Of a DNA stretch of 37,382 nt, positions 1 to 8,277 are shown piece by piece. This DNA comes from DASSFG01 sp035547915 (GTDB lineage: Bacteria > Planctomycetota > Planctomycetia > Pirellulales > JAICIG01), in contig DASZTS010000065.1 of the NCBI GenBank assembly GCA_035547915.1, positions 1 through 37,382 of the forward strand, in the 5' to 3' direction. The translations under genes and the position numbers were made by a program. The number at the start of each line of letters is the position of its first letter. Position 1 is the first letter of the stretch. The notes beneath the pieces were generated by a model that had not been told where the DNA came from, did no database searches, and saw only the letters and a list, made by a program, of their open reading frames with translations.

Positions 1-448
1 CCCGCGAGACAGGTCGAGAGCATCAGGAATTCGCTACCGCACCCCGTGTCTGGATGGGATAGGCACGTTGTCCGCCGACCCCGGCGGGCGGCCGGGGCCG
101 GCCGCCCATGTCCGACCCGCGCTGTGAGAAATGCGGGCTAGCGTATTGCTTCGATCTGCTGCGTTTTTATCGAGGATAGCAGGGGGCACGCCGGACTTCG
201 CCAAAACGTCTTTGGGTAGGGCGGCCTGCTCGTCGAACTCGATCGCGAACGCGAAAGACAGATTCAAAGGCGACGCCGACCGAGCGCTTCCCCCGCCGCG
301 GCTCATCGATGTGGCGAAAGGCGGTCCGGACAATCCGGACCAACGTGACCCGGGGAGGGCAACCGTTCGCGGGCCTACAAAAATCGTCGTCTTGCCCATT
401 CGGTAGGCGCTTGTGGACGCTGCGCCGTCATATTTTCTTGGCGAGGCT
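1..448. other. Intergenic stretch without a convincing gene
   Basis: This stretch lies downstream of the DUF1501 gene. A 121-codon open frame on the minus strand (34-399) has no ribosome binding site, an Arg/Ser/Gly/Pro-rich composition and no recognisable motif, so I do not call it. A perfect GC-rich inverted repeat sits at 86-107 and is listed separately. Confidence 0.5.
86..107. terminator. GC-rich perfect hairpin
   Basis: GGGCGGCCGG (86-95) and its exact reverse complement CCGGCCGCCC (98-107) are separated by two G residues. No T-tract follows on either strand. It could stop minus-strand transcription from the DUF1501 operon about 340 bases upstream, but this is inferred from structure only. 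Confidence 0.25.
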
Positions 449-1777
449 CTACACCAACTCTTCGATCGGGCGGCCTTCGGCGAGGACGTTCAATGGACGC
501 TCGGCGGCGTCGTAGAACGTGTGATGGATGTCGATGCCCAATACGTGGTACATCGTCGAGAGCAGGCAGCCCGGCGAGCAAGGGCGCGAGGTCGGGTATT
601 CGGCCCGCGAGTCGGTCGTGCCGATGACCTGGCCCATCCGCAAGCCGCCACCGGCATAAACCACCGACATAGCGCCCGGCCAATGATCGCGGCCGGCGCC
701 CGGGTTGATCCGCGGTGTGCGGCCGAATTCGCCCATGGCCATCACCAACACCTTTTGGGCGAGACCGCGGCGATGGATGTCGGTCACGAGCGCGGCCAGA
801 GCGCGGTCGAAGGTCGGCAGCAGCCGCTTCTTCAGTTCGCCGAAATTGTTGCCGTGTGTGTCCCAGCCGCCGCCGGCCTGAATGGATACGAACGTCACGC
901 CCGCTTCGACCAGGCGGCGGGCCAGCAGGCAGCTCTGGCCGAGGTCGTTGCGGCCGTATTCCTCACGCAGCTTGTCGTCCTCCTGCTTGATGTCGAACGC
1001 CTGCCGGGCCTTATCGCTGGTGACCAGGTCGAGCGCATCGGCATAGAACTTGTCGAGACCGGCGATCGAGCCCTGCGTGTCGAGGTCGCGGCGCAGGTCG
1101 TCGAGTCCGCCGAGCATTTCGTGCCGGCGGTGCAGTCGCTTTTCGTCGACCCGGCCCGGCAAACGCAGGTTGCGCACCTGGAAGTTGTCGGCGTTCGGAT
1201 CGGCATCCGGCGTGAACGGGTTGTACGAGGCGCCGAGGTAGGCCGCCTTGGAGAAGGAGTGATTCCGCGGCAGCGTGACATAGGCCGGAATTCCCGCCGC
1301 GTTCGAGCCGCGCAGGCGCGAAGTCACGGAACCGCAGGAGGGGAAGATGTTGTCGTTCACTTCCAGCGTCGGCTGGTAACCGGTGAGCATCCACTGCGAG
1401 CCCATGCCGTGGCCGGCGTTGGTGTGCGTCCCCGAGCGGACGATCGACAGCTTGTCCATGATCTGCGATTGGAGCGGCAGGTGCTCGCTGATCTGGATGC
1501 CCGACACGTTCGTGTCGATGGGCTGGAACTCGCCACGGAATTCTGCCGGAGCCGACGGCTTCAAATCGTACATGTCGATATGGCTCGGGCCGCCGGCCTG
1601 CCAGATGAGGATCATGGCCGTATCCTTCACCGCCGCGCCGGCCGAACGGGCCTGCGCCCGCTGGCGTAGCAGTCCCGGCAGCGTCAGACCGCCCACGCCG
1701 AGTCCACCGACCTTGACGAACGTGCGCCGGGTCAGGCCGTCACAGAGGCGAAAGTTGCGTCCCAAGACGTCGAACAT
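449..1777 (-). CDS. DUF1501 domain protein with twin-arginine signal
   Basis: This is a DUF1501 family protein of 442 residues, the usual size for these planctomycete proteins. They are predicted to be exported folded and resemble the sulfatase/alkaline-phosphatase superfamily, but have no proven reaction. The start at 1777 is preceded by GGAGG at about 8 bases; an upstream in-frame start at 1831 would overlap the preceding gene. The N-terminus carries a twin-arginine motif (LTRRTFVKVGG, R17-R18) followed by a Gly/Leu-rich hydrophobic stretch. Family motifs are visible: AGGPSHIDMYDLKP near residue 75, the GGGWDTHGNNF segment in the second half, and MGEFGRTPRINPGAGRDHWP near the C-terminus. 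It starts 37 bases after the DUF1549/DUF1553 gene ends, so the two form an operon, the classic planctomycete pairing. They may act together on the cell surface or in the periplasm. Confidence 0.93.
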   Translation of the reverse strand: MFDVLGRNFRLCDGLTRRTFVKVGGLGVGGLTLPGLLRQRAQARSAGAAVKDTAMILIWQAGGPSHIDMYDLKPSAPAEFRGEFQPIDTNVSGIQISEHLPLQSQIMDKLSIVRSGTHTNAGHGMGSQWMLTGYQPTLEVNDNIFPSCGSVTSRLRGSNAAGIPAYVTLPRNHSFSKAAYLGASYNPFTPDADPNADNFQVRNLRLPGRVDEKRLHRRHEMLGGLDDLRRDLDTQGSIAGLDKFYADALDLVTSDKARQAFDIKQEDDKLREEYGRNDLGQSCLLARRLVEAGVTFVSIQAGGGWDTHGNNFGELKKRLLPTFDRALAALVTDIHRRGLAQKVLVMAMGEFGRTPRINPGAGRDHWPGAMSVVYAGGGLRMGQVIGTTDSRAEYPTSRPCSPGCLLSTMYHVLGIDIHHTFYDAAERPLNVLAEGRPIEELV

Positions 1778-1814
1778 AGCAGAATCCTCCCGAAGGAACG
1801 TCGTGCCACGATCC

Positions 1815-4259
1815 TCAATGGTTAAACACAAATTCTTTCGAATTGACCAGCGTCCAGAGCAAGTCTTCCAACGCGGGGCGCGGGTCGGCTTCGCTGCTGA
1901 CGAATGACAGCGCCTTGGCCCGTTCCGCGTCGCTGGGGAAGCGCGAAAAGGTACCCAGATACAACTCGTCGACGATCTCGGCCGGTGGTTTCTTGTCGGC
2001 CAGCAGCTTGGCGATCACCCCTTCCCCCGAGGCAACCTTCTGCTCGACTTCATCGGAATTCGACAACAGCAGCACCTGGCCGAGCGTCGCGCCCACCGAC
2101 CGTTCGCACTCGCAGCCCGACACGCGGCGCGGCCGATCGAACGTGTCTAAGAAGTACGACCCGAAGCCCTCGTGCGGCAAGTCGATGGCGCGGGCGGTCG
2201 ATGCCACGCGGTCGAAGCGAGTGCGCGTGCCGCACGCCTGGTCGACCCCGTCGAGCAGCACTTCGGCCATCAGCCGTCGCGCGTAGAATCGGGCGTAGTT
2301 CTGTCGGTCCTGCCGGTTGCCGTCGGTCGGCGCCGCGTCGAGCTGGTAGGCGCTCGTCGTCACGATGGTGCGGATGATGTGCTTCACGTCGAACTTGTGT
2401 TCGATGAAATCCTTCGCCAGGGCGTCGAGCAGTTCGGGATTCGAGGGCGGGTTGGTGTCGCGCATGTCGTCGACCGGATCGACCAGGCCCCGGCCGAAGA
2501 AATGCCCCCACATCCGATTGACGAGCGCCTTAGCGAAGAACGGATTGTTGGGCTCGGCCATCCAATCGACCAGCGCGTGCCGCGGATCCTGCTCGGGCGA
2601 AAGCTTGGCCGGCGGACCAGCCAGGAATTTGGGTTCGGGCGTTTGGCCGGTGAGCGGATTGCGCTCGCCGGTCGTCACGTTCGACGACGAAAAGTAGGGC
2701 GGGGGCTGTCCGAAGCTCTTACGGCCCAATCGCGTGAAGAAGCCGGCCAAACCGAAATAGTCATCCTGGCCCCAGCGCTCGTAGGGATGATGGTGGCAGC
2801 GGGCGCATTGCAGCCGGATGCCCAAGAAGACCTGTGCCGTGTCGGCCGTCGGCTGGTGAAGCTGATCGTCGCGCATCTGCCAGAACCAGTTGATGGCCGG
2901 GGCATCTTGCCATTCACCGGCCGCCGCCACGACCCCGCGGACGAATTCGTCGTAGGGCCGGTTGCGGGCGATCATCGACTTGATCCAGTCGTGGAACGCA
3001 TAGGCCGCCTGATCGGAACCGGCCAGAAACGAGTTGCGCAGAATGCTGCTCCAGCGCAGGGCGAAGTAGGCCGGATAGTCGGGCGATGCGAGCAACCGGT
3101 CAACGAGCACCTCGCGCTTGTTCGGCGCGGTGTCGGTCAGGAAGGATCGGGTCTCGGTGACCGTCGGCAGGCGACCGCACAGATCGATCGTCACGCGCCT
3201 CAGAAAGGTGGCATCGTCGGCGCCCGGCGAGGGTGCCAGGCCGAGTTGCCGCCATTTGGCGAGCACGAGTGCGTCGATGTAATTGGCGATGGCGAATTCT
3301 CCGGCGCTCGCTTGCCGGTCGCCGTGTGGCACCTGGGCCCGAAACACAGCCACCTGCCCCATGTAACGGGCCATGACCGCCGCCTCGCCGGTCTGCGATC
3401 CGCAGTGCACCAATCCCCGCTCATCGACGGCCGCCACCAGGTCGAGGTTGCTGGCATACTGGGCCTGCCGAGTCACGTCGCGCCGGCTGCCGTCGGTATA
3501 TTCGGCCAGGATGGCGAGTTGCTGCTCTTCGCCGGTGTGCAACACCCGCTGATCGGGCTCGACCACCAACCGCGAGATGACCGGTGCATCGGGTGCCGAG
3601 CCGGGCAGGCCCTGTTCGATCCAGCGCAAGAGCAACTGGTATGGCTCGCTGGCCGCCTCGATCCGCTCTCCGCCGCCGTGCGGAACCGCACCGGTGGCCT
3701 TGAGCAACAACAGGCTCTGCGCGGGTGAAGCGGGAAACACACGTCGGCCACGGGCCGAACGGACGATGGCATCGTAGTCGAAAGCCGGGTCGAAACCGAA
3801 GAGTGAGAGCTTGAACCCGTTCTGGCCACTGGCTTTACCGTGACAGCCCCCCGCATTGCAACCGTAGCGGGAAAGCAACGGCACGACGTCGTTGGCAAAG
3901 TCGATCCTCCGCCCGCCGACGTCGAAGGCTGCTACGGTCAGCGGTACGGCGACCTGCTCTGCACCGTGCCGAACGGTAATCTGCGTCTCGCCGGGGCCCA
4001 CGGGGACGACATAGCCCCCTTCCTCGACGCGGGCGACGGCCGGGTTCGCCACCTGATAGACGGCCGCGTGCGTCACATCTCCGCCCGCCGCGCTGACCAA
4101 CAACTGACGGCGGGCGAGCGAATCTTCCAGCATCACGCGGGGCGGATTGACCGCGAGCGATCCGGTTTCCGCGGCCATAGCCTGTGCAGCGGCGGCCAGG
4201 CCGAGAAGGCCGAACACGAACAACCAGTGCGCGCGATAGAAGACGTTTGCCCGAAACAT
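1815..4259 (-). CDS. DUF1549/DUF1553 protein with cytochrome-like motifs and Ig-like domains
   Basis: This is an 814-residue exported protein of the DUF1549/DUF1553 (PSCyt) family that is expanded in planctomycetes. The start at 4259 is chosen because GGGGAGAAG precedes it and a hydrophobic signal segment follows (residues 11-30, ending AMAAE). Residues about 36-110 look like a bacterial Ig-like (BIG2) domain, and a second such region covers about 230-310. A cysteine-histidine motif CNAGGCHGKASGQNGF occurs at residues 134-149, where the cysteines are five apart (CX4CH) rather than the standard CXXCH. A standard CARCHHHPYERWG follows at 485-497 inside DUF1549, which spans about 325-530. DUF1553 (NPFFAKALVNRMWGHFFGRG) fills the rest. 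Haem attachment is inferred from the motifs. It is the first gene of an operon with the DUF1501 gene. The true substrate is unknown. Confidence 0.92.
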   Translation of the reverse strand: MFRANVFYRAHWLFVFGLLGLAAAAQAMAAETGSLAVNPPRVMLEDSLARRQLLVSAAGGDVTHAAVYQVANPAVARVEEGGYVVPVGPGETQITVRHGAEQVAVPLTVAAFDVGGRRIDFANDVVPLLSRYGCNAGGCHGKASGQNGFKLSLFGFDPAFDYDAIVRSARGRRVFPASPAQSLLLLKATGAVPHGGGERIEAASEPYQLLLRWIEQGLPGSAPDAPVISRLVVEPDQRVLHTGEEQQLAILAEYTDGSRRDVTRQAQYASNLDLVAAVDERGLVHCGSQTGEAAVMARYMGQVAVFRAQVPHGDRQASAGEFAIANYIDALVLAKWRQLGLAPSPGADDATFLRRVTIDLCGRLPTVTETRSFLTDTAPNKREVLVDRLLASPDYPAYFALRWSSILRNSFLAGSDQAAYAFHDWIKSMIARNRPYDEFVRGVVAAAGEWQDAPAINWFWQMRDDQLHQPTADTAQVFLGIRLQCARCHHHPYERWGQDDYFGLAGFFTRLGRKSFGQPPPYFSSSNVTTGERNPLTGQTPEPKFLAGPPAKLSPEQDPRHALVDWMAEPNNPFFAKALVNRMWGHFFGRGLVDPVDDMRDTNPPSNPELLDALAKDFIEHKFDVKHIIRTIVTTSAYQLDAAPTDGNRQDRQNYARFYARRLMAEVLLDGVDQACGTRTRFDRVASTARAIDLPHEGFGSYFLDTFDRPRRVSGCECERSVGATLGQVLLLSNSDEVEQKVASGEGVIAKLLADKKPPAEIVDELYLGTFSRFPSDAERAKALSFVSSEADPRPALEDLLWTLVNSKEFVFNH

Positions 4260-4481
4260 CAAAAAAGCTTCTCCCCAGGGTGGGACAAACGGGCCGCAGG
4301 CGGGACTAAGGGGGCGGTGGGGCAATCGATCAACTGCCGTTGATGATATCAGGAAAGGGGGGTGGCGCCAACATTTGCGCCACCTGGCACCGTTTCCGAA
4401 CACGTCGATCGGGGCGCGAGTTTTTCGCCACGCCGGGCCTGCGTCGCCTGCCGCCGGGGCGATTTGAGCAACCAAGAATGG
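4260..4481. other. Upstream region of the DUF1549/DUF1553 operon
   Basis: These 222 bases separate two minus-strand genes and must hold the operon promoter. Apart from the ribosome binding site next to 4259 I recognise no defined site. Confidence 0.4.
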
Positions 4482-5294
4482 TTACTGGTACCACGGCTCG
4501 CCCGCCACTTGCCAGGCGGCACTGGCGACACCCACGACAATGCACCACCAGGCCAGCGGCCAGAGGCGGCCCTCGCGCAACCAGCGCAGCAACAGCCCGA
4601 GCGCCGCCACCCCCACCACGAACGAGACGGCGGCGGCGGCCAACAACGAGCCGGCCTCGGCCGCCGTGAAAGGCGATTGAAGAAAGCCCTTCGTGCCCAG
4701 AACGACTGCCCCGCCGATGACCGGGATGGCCAGCATGAAGGAAAAAGAAGCCGCCGCTTCCCGACGCAGCCCGAGCATCAAGCCGGCGGCGATCGTCATT
4801 CCGCTTCGCGAGATACCGGGCAAGATGGCCACCGCCTGGGCCGCGCCGATCACGAGCGCTTGTGTGTAACTGATCTGGCCGTATTCGACCGTACCCTCGG
4901 CGCGGCGGCTGGCCAACAGCACGAGCAGGCCCGTGACCGGCAGCAGGCAGCTCCCCAACAACGGCTTTTCGAGCCACGATCGGCAGGCGTCGATCTCGTG
5001 CAGTGGCAGTCCGACGACGACCGCGGGCAAGGTGCCCACGATCAACTTGCCGATCATCTGGCGGTCGTCGGCCAGCAAACGGCCGATCCGCTGCCGGTAG
5101 ACGACCAGGATGGAGACGAGCGTGCCGGCATGCAGCACGATCTCGGTTTCGAGCATGTCGGTCAGCCGTCCGCCACCGGCACGCTGCCAGATCTCGTTCG
5201 CCAACAGTAGGTGGCCGTCGGAACTGATCGGGAGGAATTCGGCAATGCCCTGCACGACGGCGAGCACGAACAAGTGAAGCAGATGGGAATCCAT
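4482..5294 (-). CDS. uppP: Undecaprenyl-diphosphatase (UppP/BacA)
   Basis: UppP is an integral membrane enzyme. It dephosphorylates undecaprenyl diphosphate to the monophosphate lipid carrier used for peptidoglycan and other envelope glycans. The 270-residue length is normal and the sequence is hydrophobic throughout, with about eight predicted membrane segments. The first signature is QGIAEFLPISSDGHL at residues 15-29, which contains the catalytic-site glutamate region (E19). The second is LPGISRSGMT at 158-167 with the essential arginine R163. The common motif is PxSSTGH; here threonine is aspartate (PISSDGHL). The ATG at 5294 is preferred; an upstream TTG at 5330 would add 12 unconserved residues. 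Neither has a clear Shine-Dalgarno sequence. It is divergent from the TIM-barrel gene across a 165-base gap. Confidence 0.95.
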   Translation of the reverse strand: MDSHLLHLFVLAVVQGIAEFLPISSDGHLLLANEIWQRAGGGRLTDMLETEIVLHAGTLVSILVVYRQRIGRLLADDRQMIGKLIVGTLPAVVVGLPLHEIDACRSWLEKPLLGSCLLPVTGLLVLLASRRAEGTVEYGQISYTQALVIGAAQAVAILPGISRSGMTIAAGLMLGLRREAAASFSFMLAIPVIGGAVVLGTKGFLQSPFTAAEAGSLLAAAAVSFVVGVAALGLLLRWLREGRLWPLAWWCIVVGVASAAWQVAGEPWYQ

Positions 5295-5395
5295 GACGTT
5301 CGGCAGATTTCTTTTAGTTAACGGCGTCAAAAAAACCGCGAAGGGCGGCCGGGTTTTCCTTGTCAGCCGGGGTGGTTTCTGGTCGGCACCGGCCC

Positions 5396-5424
5396 TTTAA
5401 GCAACCACGGGGCTTTGGCATAAT
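5396..5424 (+). promoter_or_regulatory. Possible sigma-70-like promoter of the TIM-barrel gene
   Basis: TTTAAG at 5396-5401 and CATAAT at 5419-5424, preceded by TTGG, are 17 bases apart and lie about 35 bases before the ATG at 5460. The -35 match is poor, so this is tentative. Confidence 0.25.
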
Positions 5425-5459
5425 ACAAGGTTTACGACATATTTGCCCGGAGTACATTG

Positions 5460-6347
5460 ATGTTCAAGAATCTGGATGCCAAGGCGCTGGGCCTGGCAGC
5501 GACCCAAAGCGAAACCATCGAGTTAGCGCTTTCATTCGGATTCCGCGGCATCGACCTGGACATCGCCGACTTCGCCGCCGAGGTCAAAACCTATGGACTC
5601 CCCAAGGCCAGGCGGCTGTTGGACAGTGCCAAGTTGAAGGTCGGTTCGTTCGTCTTGCCGATCGACTGGCAGCGCGAAGACGGATTCGAGGCCGATTTGA
5701 AAAAGCTCGCCGAGTTGGCGGGATTGGCCGCCTCGGTCGGGGCGCGCCGCGTGGTGACCGTCATCGAGCCGGCCAACGACGAGCGGCCCTACCACCAGAA
5801 TTTCGAATTCATGGGCCGACGTTTGACCGAGTTGGGCAGCGCGCTCGAAGCGCACGGGCTGAAGCTGGGAGTCGGCTTCGATGCATCGGCCGCCAGCCGC
5901 CAAGGCAAAAGCTTCGAGTTCGTTCACGATCTCGATGCGATGCTGGTGTTGCTGAGCACGGTTCACGCCGCCAATGTCGGCCTATGGCTCGACGTGTGGC
6001 AGGTGTGGGCTTGCGGGGCCTCGCTCGACGAGGTGCGAAGGAAACTGCCGCGCGGGCAAGTCGTGGCCGTCACCTTGTCCGACGCCGAGGAAGGCCCGCC
6101 GGAGTCGGCCGATCCGGCGACGCGACGTTTGCCGGGCGAGACGGGTGTGATCGAGACGGCTCCCCTGCTGGCGACCCTGGCCGAAGCGGGTTACGACGGC
6201 CCGGTCACGCCGACCCCCGGCCCCAACCAAGTCGCGTCCATGCGCCGCGACCAGTTGGTGAAGCTGGCGGGCGAGAAACTGGACGCGATATGGAAAGCGG
6301 CCGGCCTAGGCCCTTCCGGAAAGATTTCGGCTTCGGCCGGCCGCTGA
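5460..6347 (+). CDS. Sugar phosphate isomerase/epimerase-like TIM-barrel protein
   Basis: This 295-residue protein resembles the xylose isomerase-like TIM-barrel family (AP endonuclease 2 superfamily). Members typically isomerise or epimerise sugars with a divalent metal. ATG at 5460 is preceded by CGGAGT at a good distance; the in-frame TTG at 5457 is less likely. Barrel features in order are the early strand FGFRGIDLDIADF (residues about 22-34), KVGSFVLPIDW (about 60-70), GARRVVTVIEP (about 95-105), LKLGVGFDASA (about 138-148), VGLWLDVWQVWACGASLDEV near 180, and the last strand AGYDGPVTPTPGPNQ near 245-259. The metal-ligand pattern is not clean (D where E is often found), so the substrate and even activity are uncertain. 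The gene appears monocistronic. Confidence 0.8.
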   Translation: MFKNLDAKALGLAATQSETIELALSFGFRGIDLDIADFAAEVKTYGLPKARRLLDSAKLKVGSFVLPIDWQREDGFEADLKKLAELAGLAASVGARRVVTVIEPANDERPYHQNFEFMGRRLTELGSALEAHGLKLGVGFDASAASRQGKSFEFVHDLDAMLVLLSTVHAANVGLWLDVWQVWACGASLDEVRRKLPRGQVVAVTLSDAEEGPPESADPATRRLPGETGVIETAPLLATLAEAGYDGPVTPTPGPNQVASMRRDQLVKLAGEKLDAIWKAAGLGPSGKISASAGR

Positions 6348-6412
6348 TCCAGGCACCTGCTTCCTCGTGTTTCTTGGGGCCGACCTCGGGTCGAGCCCGG
6401 CGTGCGGGCGGG

Positions 6413-6727
6413 TCACACACAGCAAAACGTGTCGGCCACGACTTGGACGAGCATGGTGTCGTCGGGCGCCGCCTCCGCCGTTTGGCGCTCGACGTCGAAC
6501 TCGCCGATCATGCGGGCACACAACTCCTGAGTCAGTTGGACCGCGCGATAGGCCAGCAGTTCTGGATCGAATGCCGATGCCGTGCCCACTTCTTGCCGAC
6601 GCAGCCAGCGGCGGACGATGACTTCGACCAGCGGCGGCACGTGCCGCTCGAACTCTTGCCGCGCCTGCTCGTCGCCCGCTGCGACGCGCCTGCACAGGTC
6701 GCGGAGACTCGCCTGGTCGATCGTCAT
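6413..6727 (-). CDS. Hypothetical 104-residue protein resembling a sigma-factor N-terminus
   Basis: I do not recognise a named family. The start ATG at 6727 follows AAAGGACTC. The first half (DLCRRVAAGDEQARQEFERHVPP, then an Arg-rich helix VRRWLRR) has the spacing of the 'A.GDe.A...L' opening of ECF sigma region 2, but there is no promoter-recognition region 4 and the protein ends in a Cys-Cys-Val tail. It lies 45 bases after the Ig-like surface protein in the same orientation, so the two are probably co-transcribed. It could be a truncated sigma factor, a small regulator, or an unrelated helical protein. Confidence 0.65.
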   Translation of the reverse strand: MTIDQASLRDLCRRVAAGDEQARQEFERHVPPLVEVIVRRWLRRQEVGTASAFDPELLAYRAVQLTQELCARMIGEFDVERQTAEAAPDDTMLVQVVADTFCCV

Positions 6728-6772
6728 ACATGAGTCCTTTCAAACCGTGGTGACATCCTGACGAACTCCGCA

Positions 6773-7657
6773 TCAGAACATGAACATGTAGAACGCCTGA
6801 TTGCTTGATTGATTCCAGGCGTCGGTGGCGACTGCGAATTCGCTGCCCATGGGGTTGTTCGAATTCAGAGAGACCGTGACGGAAAAGTAGCCCGCGCTGT
6901 TGGGCGTAGCGGTGGCCGATCCGAGGCCACTGAGCTGAACACTGTCGTCACTGACGTTCGGGCCTGTCACGGTGCCCGAGAATTGCCACTCACCGTTTCC
7001 CACTTCCGTCGCATTCAAGCTCTGGATCTGGGGTGTCATGACCATCAGCATCGCGTTCACAGTAAACGACGAGACCCCCCACACATCGGTGGCCACGGCG
7101 CTCACGCTGCCGAGTGCCGCGGCGGTCGTCTGTAAGTTGAAACAGCCGCTGGAGTCGGTCGTCGCCGAGTTCGCCGCCAGTCCTACCGTGCCCGAGAACT
7201 TGACCGTCAGATCGTTCATGCAGCCGGCTTCGACGGTGCCCGATATGTCAACCTGCTTTCCCACTCCGGTCGGCACGATCGTCAGGCTTTCGATGTTGGG
7301 TGCCGAATCCTGAATGCTCGTCTCTGCCTGGCAACAGTCGCCGTTGTTGTCGCTGACCATGGCGGTGACGGTTCCCAGGCTGGTGGCGGCCCCCGTATAG
7401 CTGAAATTCCCCGAGCCATCGGTACTGAGATTGGCACTGACCGGGCCGCTCAACACCACCTGGCAGCCCGCCTGGGCCCCCATGACGTTCCCTTGCACGG
7501 TTACGTCCTGACCGCTGCCGGTAGCAGCAGACAACCAGACGCCCATCGCGGAAGGGCAGCTCCGCGCTTCGAGAGACTCAACCCGGAACCGTTGCGAGGC
7601 GCGGCGAGCAGGCGAACTTTTTTGTTTCCGCGACCCTTTTCCGAAAAACGAAAACAT
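6773..7657 (-). CDS. Secreted Ig-like repeat protein with LExR-type N-terminus
   Basis: This is a 294-residue predicted surface protein. The start at 7657 is preceded by GAAGGAAGG. The N-terminus is strongly basic (FFGKGSRKQKSSPARRASQ) and leads into FRVESLEARSCPSAMG (residues about 24-39), a variant of the planctomycete N-terminal motif seen on exported giant proteins. The rest is Gly/Ser/Thr/Val-rich and has three similar Ig-like repeats of about 70 residues. They begin VTVQGNVMGAQ, VDISGTVEAGC and WQFSGTVTGPN, and each ends near a V(A/S)T/SD(A/V/N)W/N segment. Two of the repeats contain extra cysteines (CMNDL, SSGCF, GDCCQ). No catalytic motif is visible. A structural or adhesive role is inferred. 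Confidence 0.8.
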   Translation of the reverse strand: MFSFFGKGSRKQKSSPARRASQRFRVESLEARSCPSAMGVWLSAATGSGQDVTVQGNVMGAQAGCQVVLSGPVSANLSTDGSGNFSYTGAATSLGTVTAMVSDNNGDCCQAETSIQDSAPNIESLTIVPTGVGKQVDISGTVEAGCMNDLTVKFSGTVGLAANSATTDSSGCFNLQTTAAALGSVSAVATDVWGVSSFTVNAMLMVMTPQIQSLNATEVGNGEWQFSGTVTGPNVSDDSVQLSGLGSATATPNSAGYFSVTVSLNSNNPMGSEFAVATDAWNQSSNQAFYMFMF

Positions 7658-8277
7658 TCCACGACCTTCCTTCTAAGGCTTGGTGTATCAATGGGTTGCC
7701 ATTCCAGGACAAAGAGAGGCCACGTCTCGCGCACGATCGGCGCGCAAGCGACCACCGACTACTCACACGGACGGAAATTGACCCGAGAGCGGTCAGAAAC
7801 AGCGCCGGCTTTGCAGGCTCACGGCGATTACACGGTCCCTCTACCTAAACAGTCGCCAACGGCCCGGGAAAGAGGACACGGATTCGGAAATAAATTCCTG
7901 CGGGGGGTGGCGACCGCGGAAGGCAAGCCCTTGCCCCGCCCACCAGGAACACGCCTAAACTCACTGCTCCTCAGACTCAGTGGCCAGTTTCATTGACACC
8001 GGCGGAGGCGGCAGCGTTCCTTCGCCGGCAGGAACGCGCTCGCATTGATCGACTTCGCAATGCCGAATTGCCCACTTCCCGAGCACTTCAATAAAATCGA
8101 CTGATTTATACGGTTCCTGTTTGACCCGGCGCCAAATAGTATCACTACCCTCCTGCGGGTAGTGGGACAAAGGTTTCAGCCACTACCCTCCCGCGACTTG
8201 CGATGTAACGCCGACCATCTCGGGTTAGAATTGATAGACGGAACGTTGGTCTGGCCCGGGCACCGGCGGAATAGGCC
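7658..8277. other. Intergenic region with a possible gene fragment and short repeats
   Basis: This 620-base region separates a minus-strand and a plus-strand gene. A 69-codon minus-strand frame (7961-8170, TTG start) is protein-like at its C-terminal half and has lower third-position GC than the neighbours, so it may be a remnant, but I cannot support it as a gene. CACTACCC (8143-8150) and GGGTAGTG (8157-8164) form a perfect 8-bp hairpin, and CCACTACCCTCC recurs at 8180-8191. Confidence 0.35.

Noticed and set aside
34..399. 121-codon minus-strand frame at the left edge
   Set aside because: No ribosome binding site, no recognisable motif, and a composition typical of non-coding GC-rich DNA.
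413..3728. Long open frames on the plus strand opposite the DUF1501 and DUF1549/DUF1553 genes (418 and 518 codons)
   Set aside because: They mirror well-supported minus-strand genes with clear domains; the open frames come from high third-position GC.
5360..6733. 457-codon plus-strand frame across the TIM-barrel gene
   Set aside because: It is an off-frame shadow of the TIM-barrel gene and is Arg-rich with no motif.
7961..8170. 69-codon minus-strand frame
   Set aside because: TTG start, no good ribosome site and no family; its protein-like tail keeps it only as a possible fragment.
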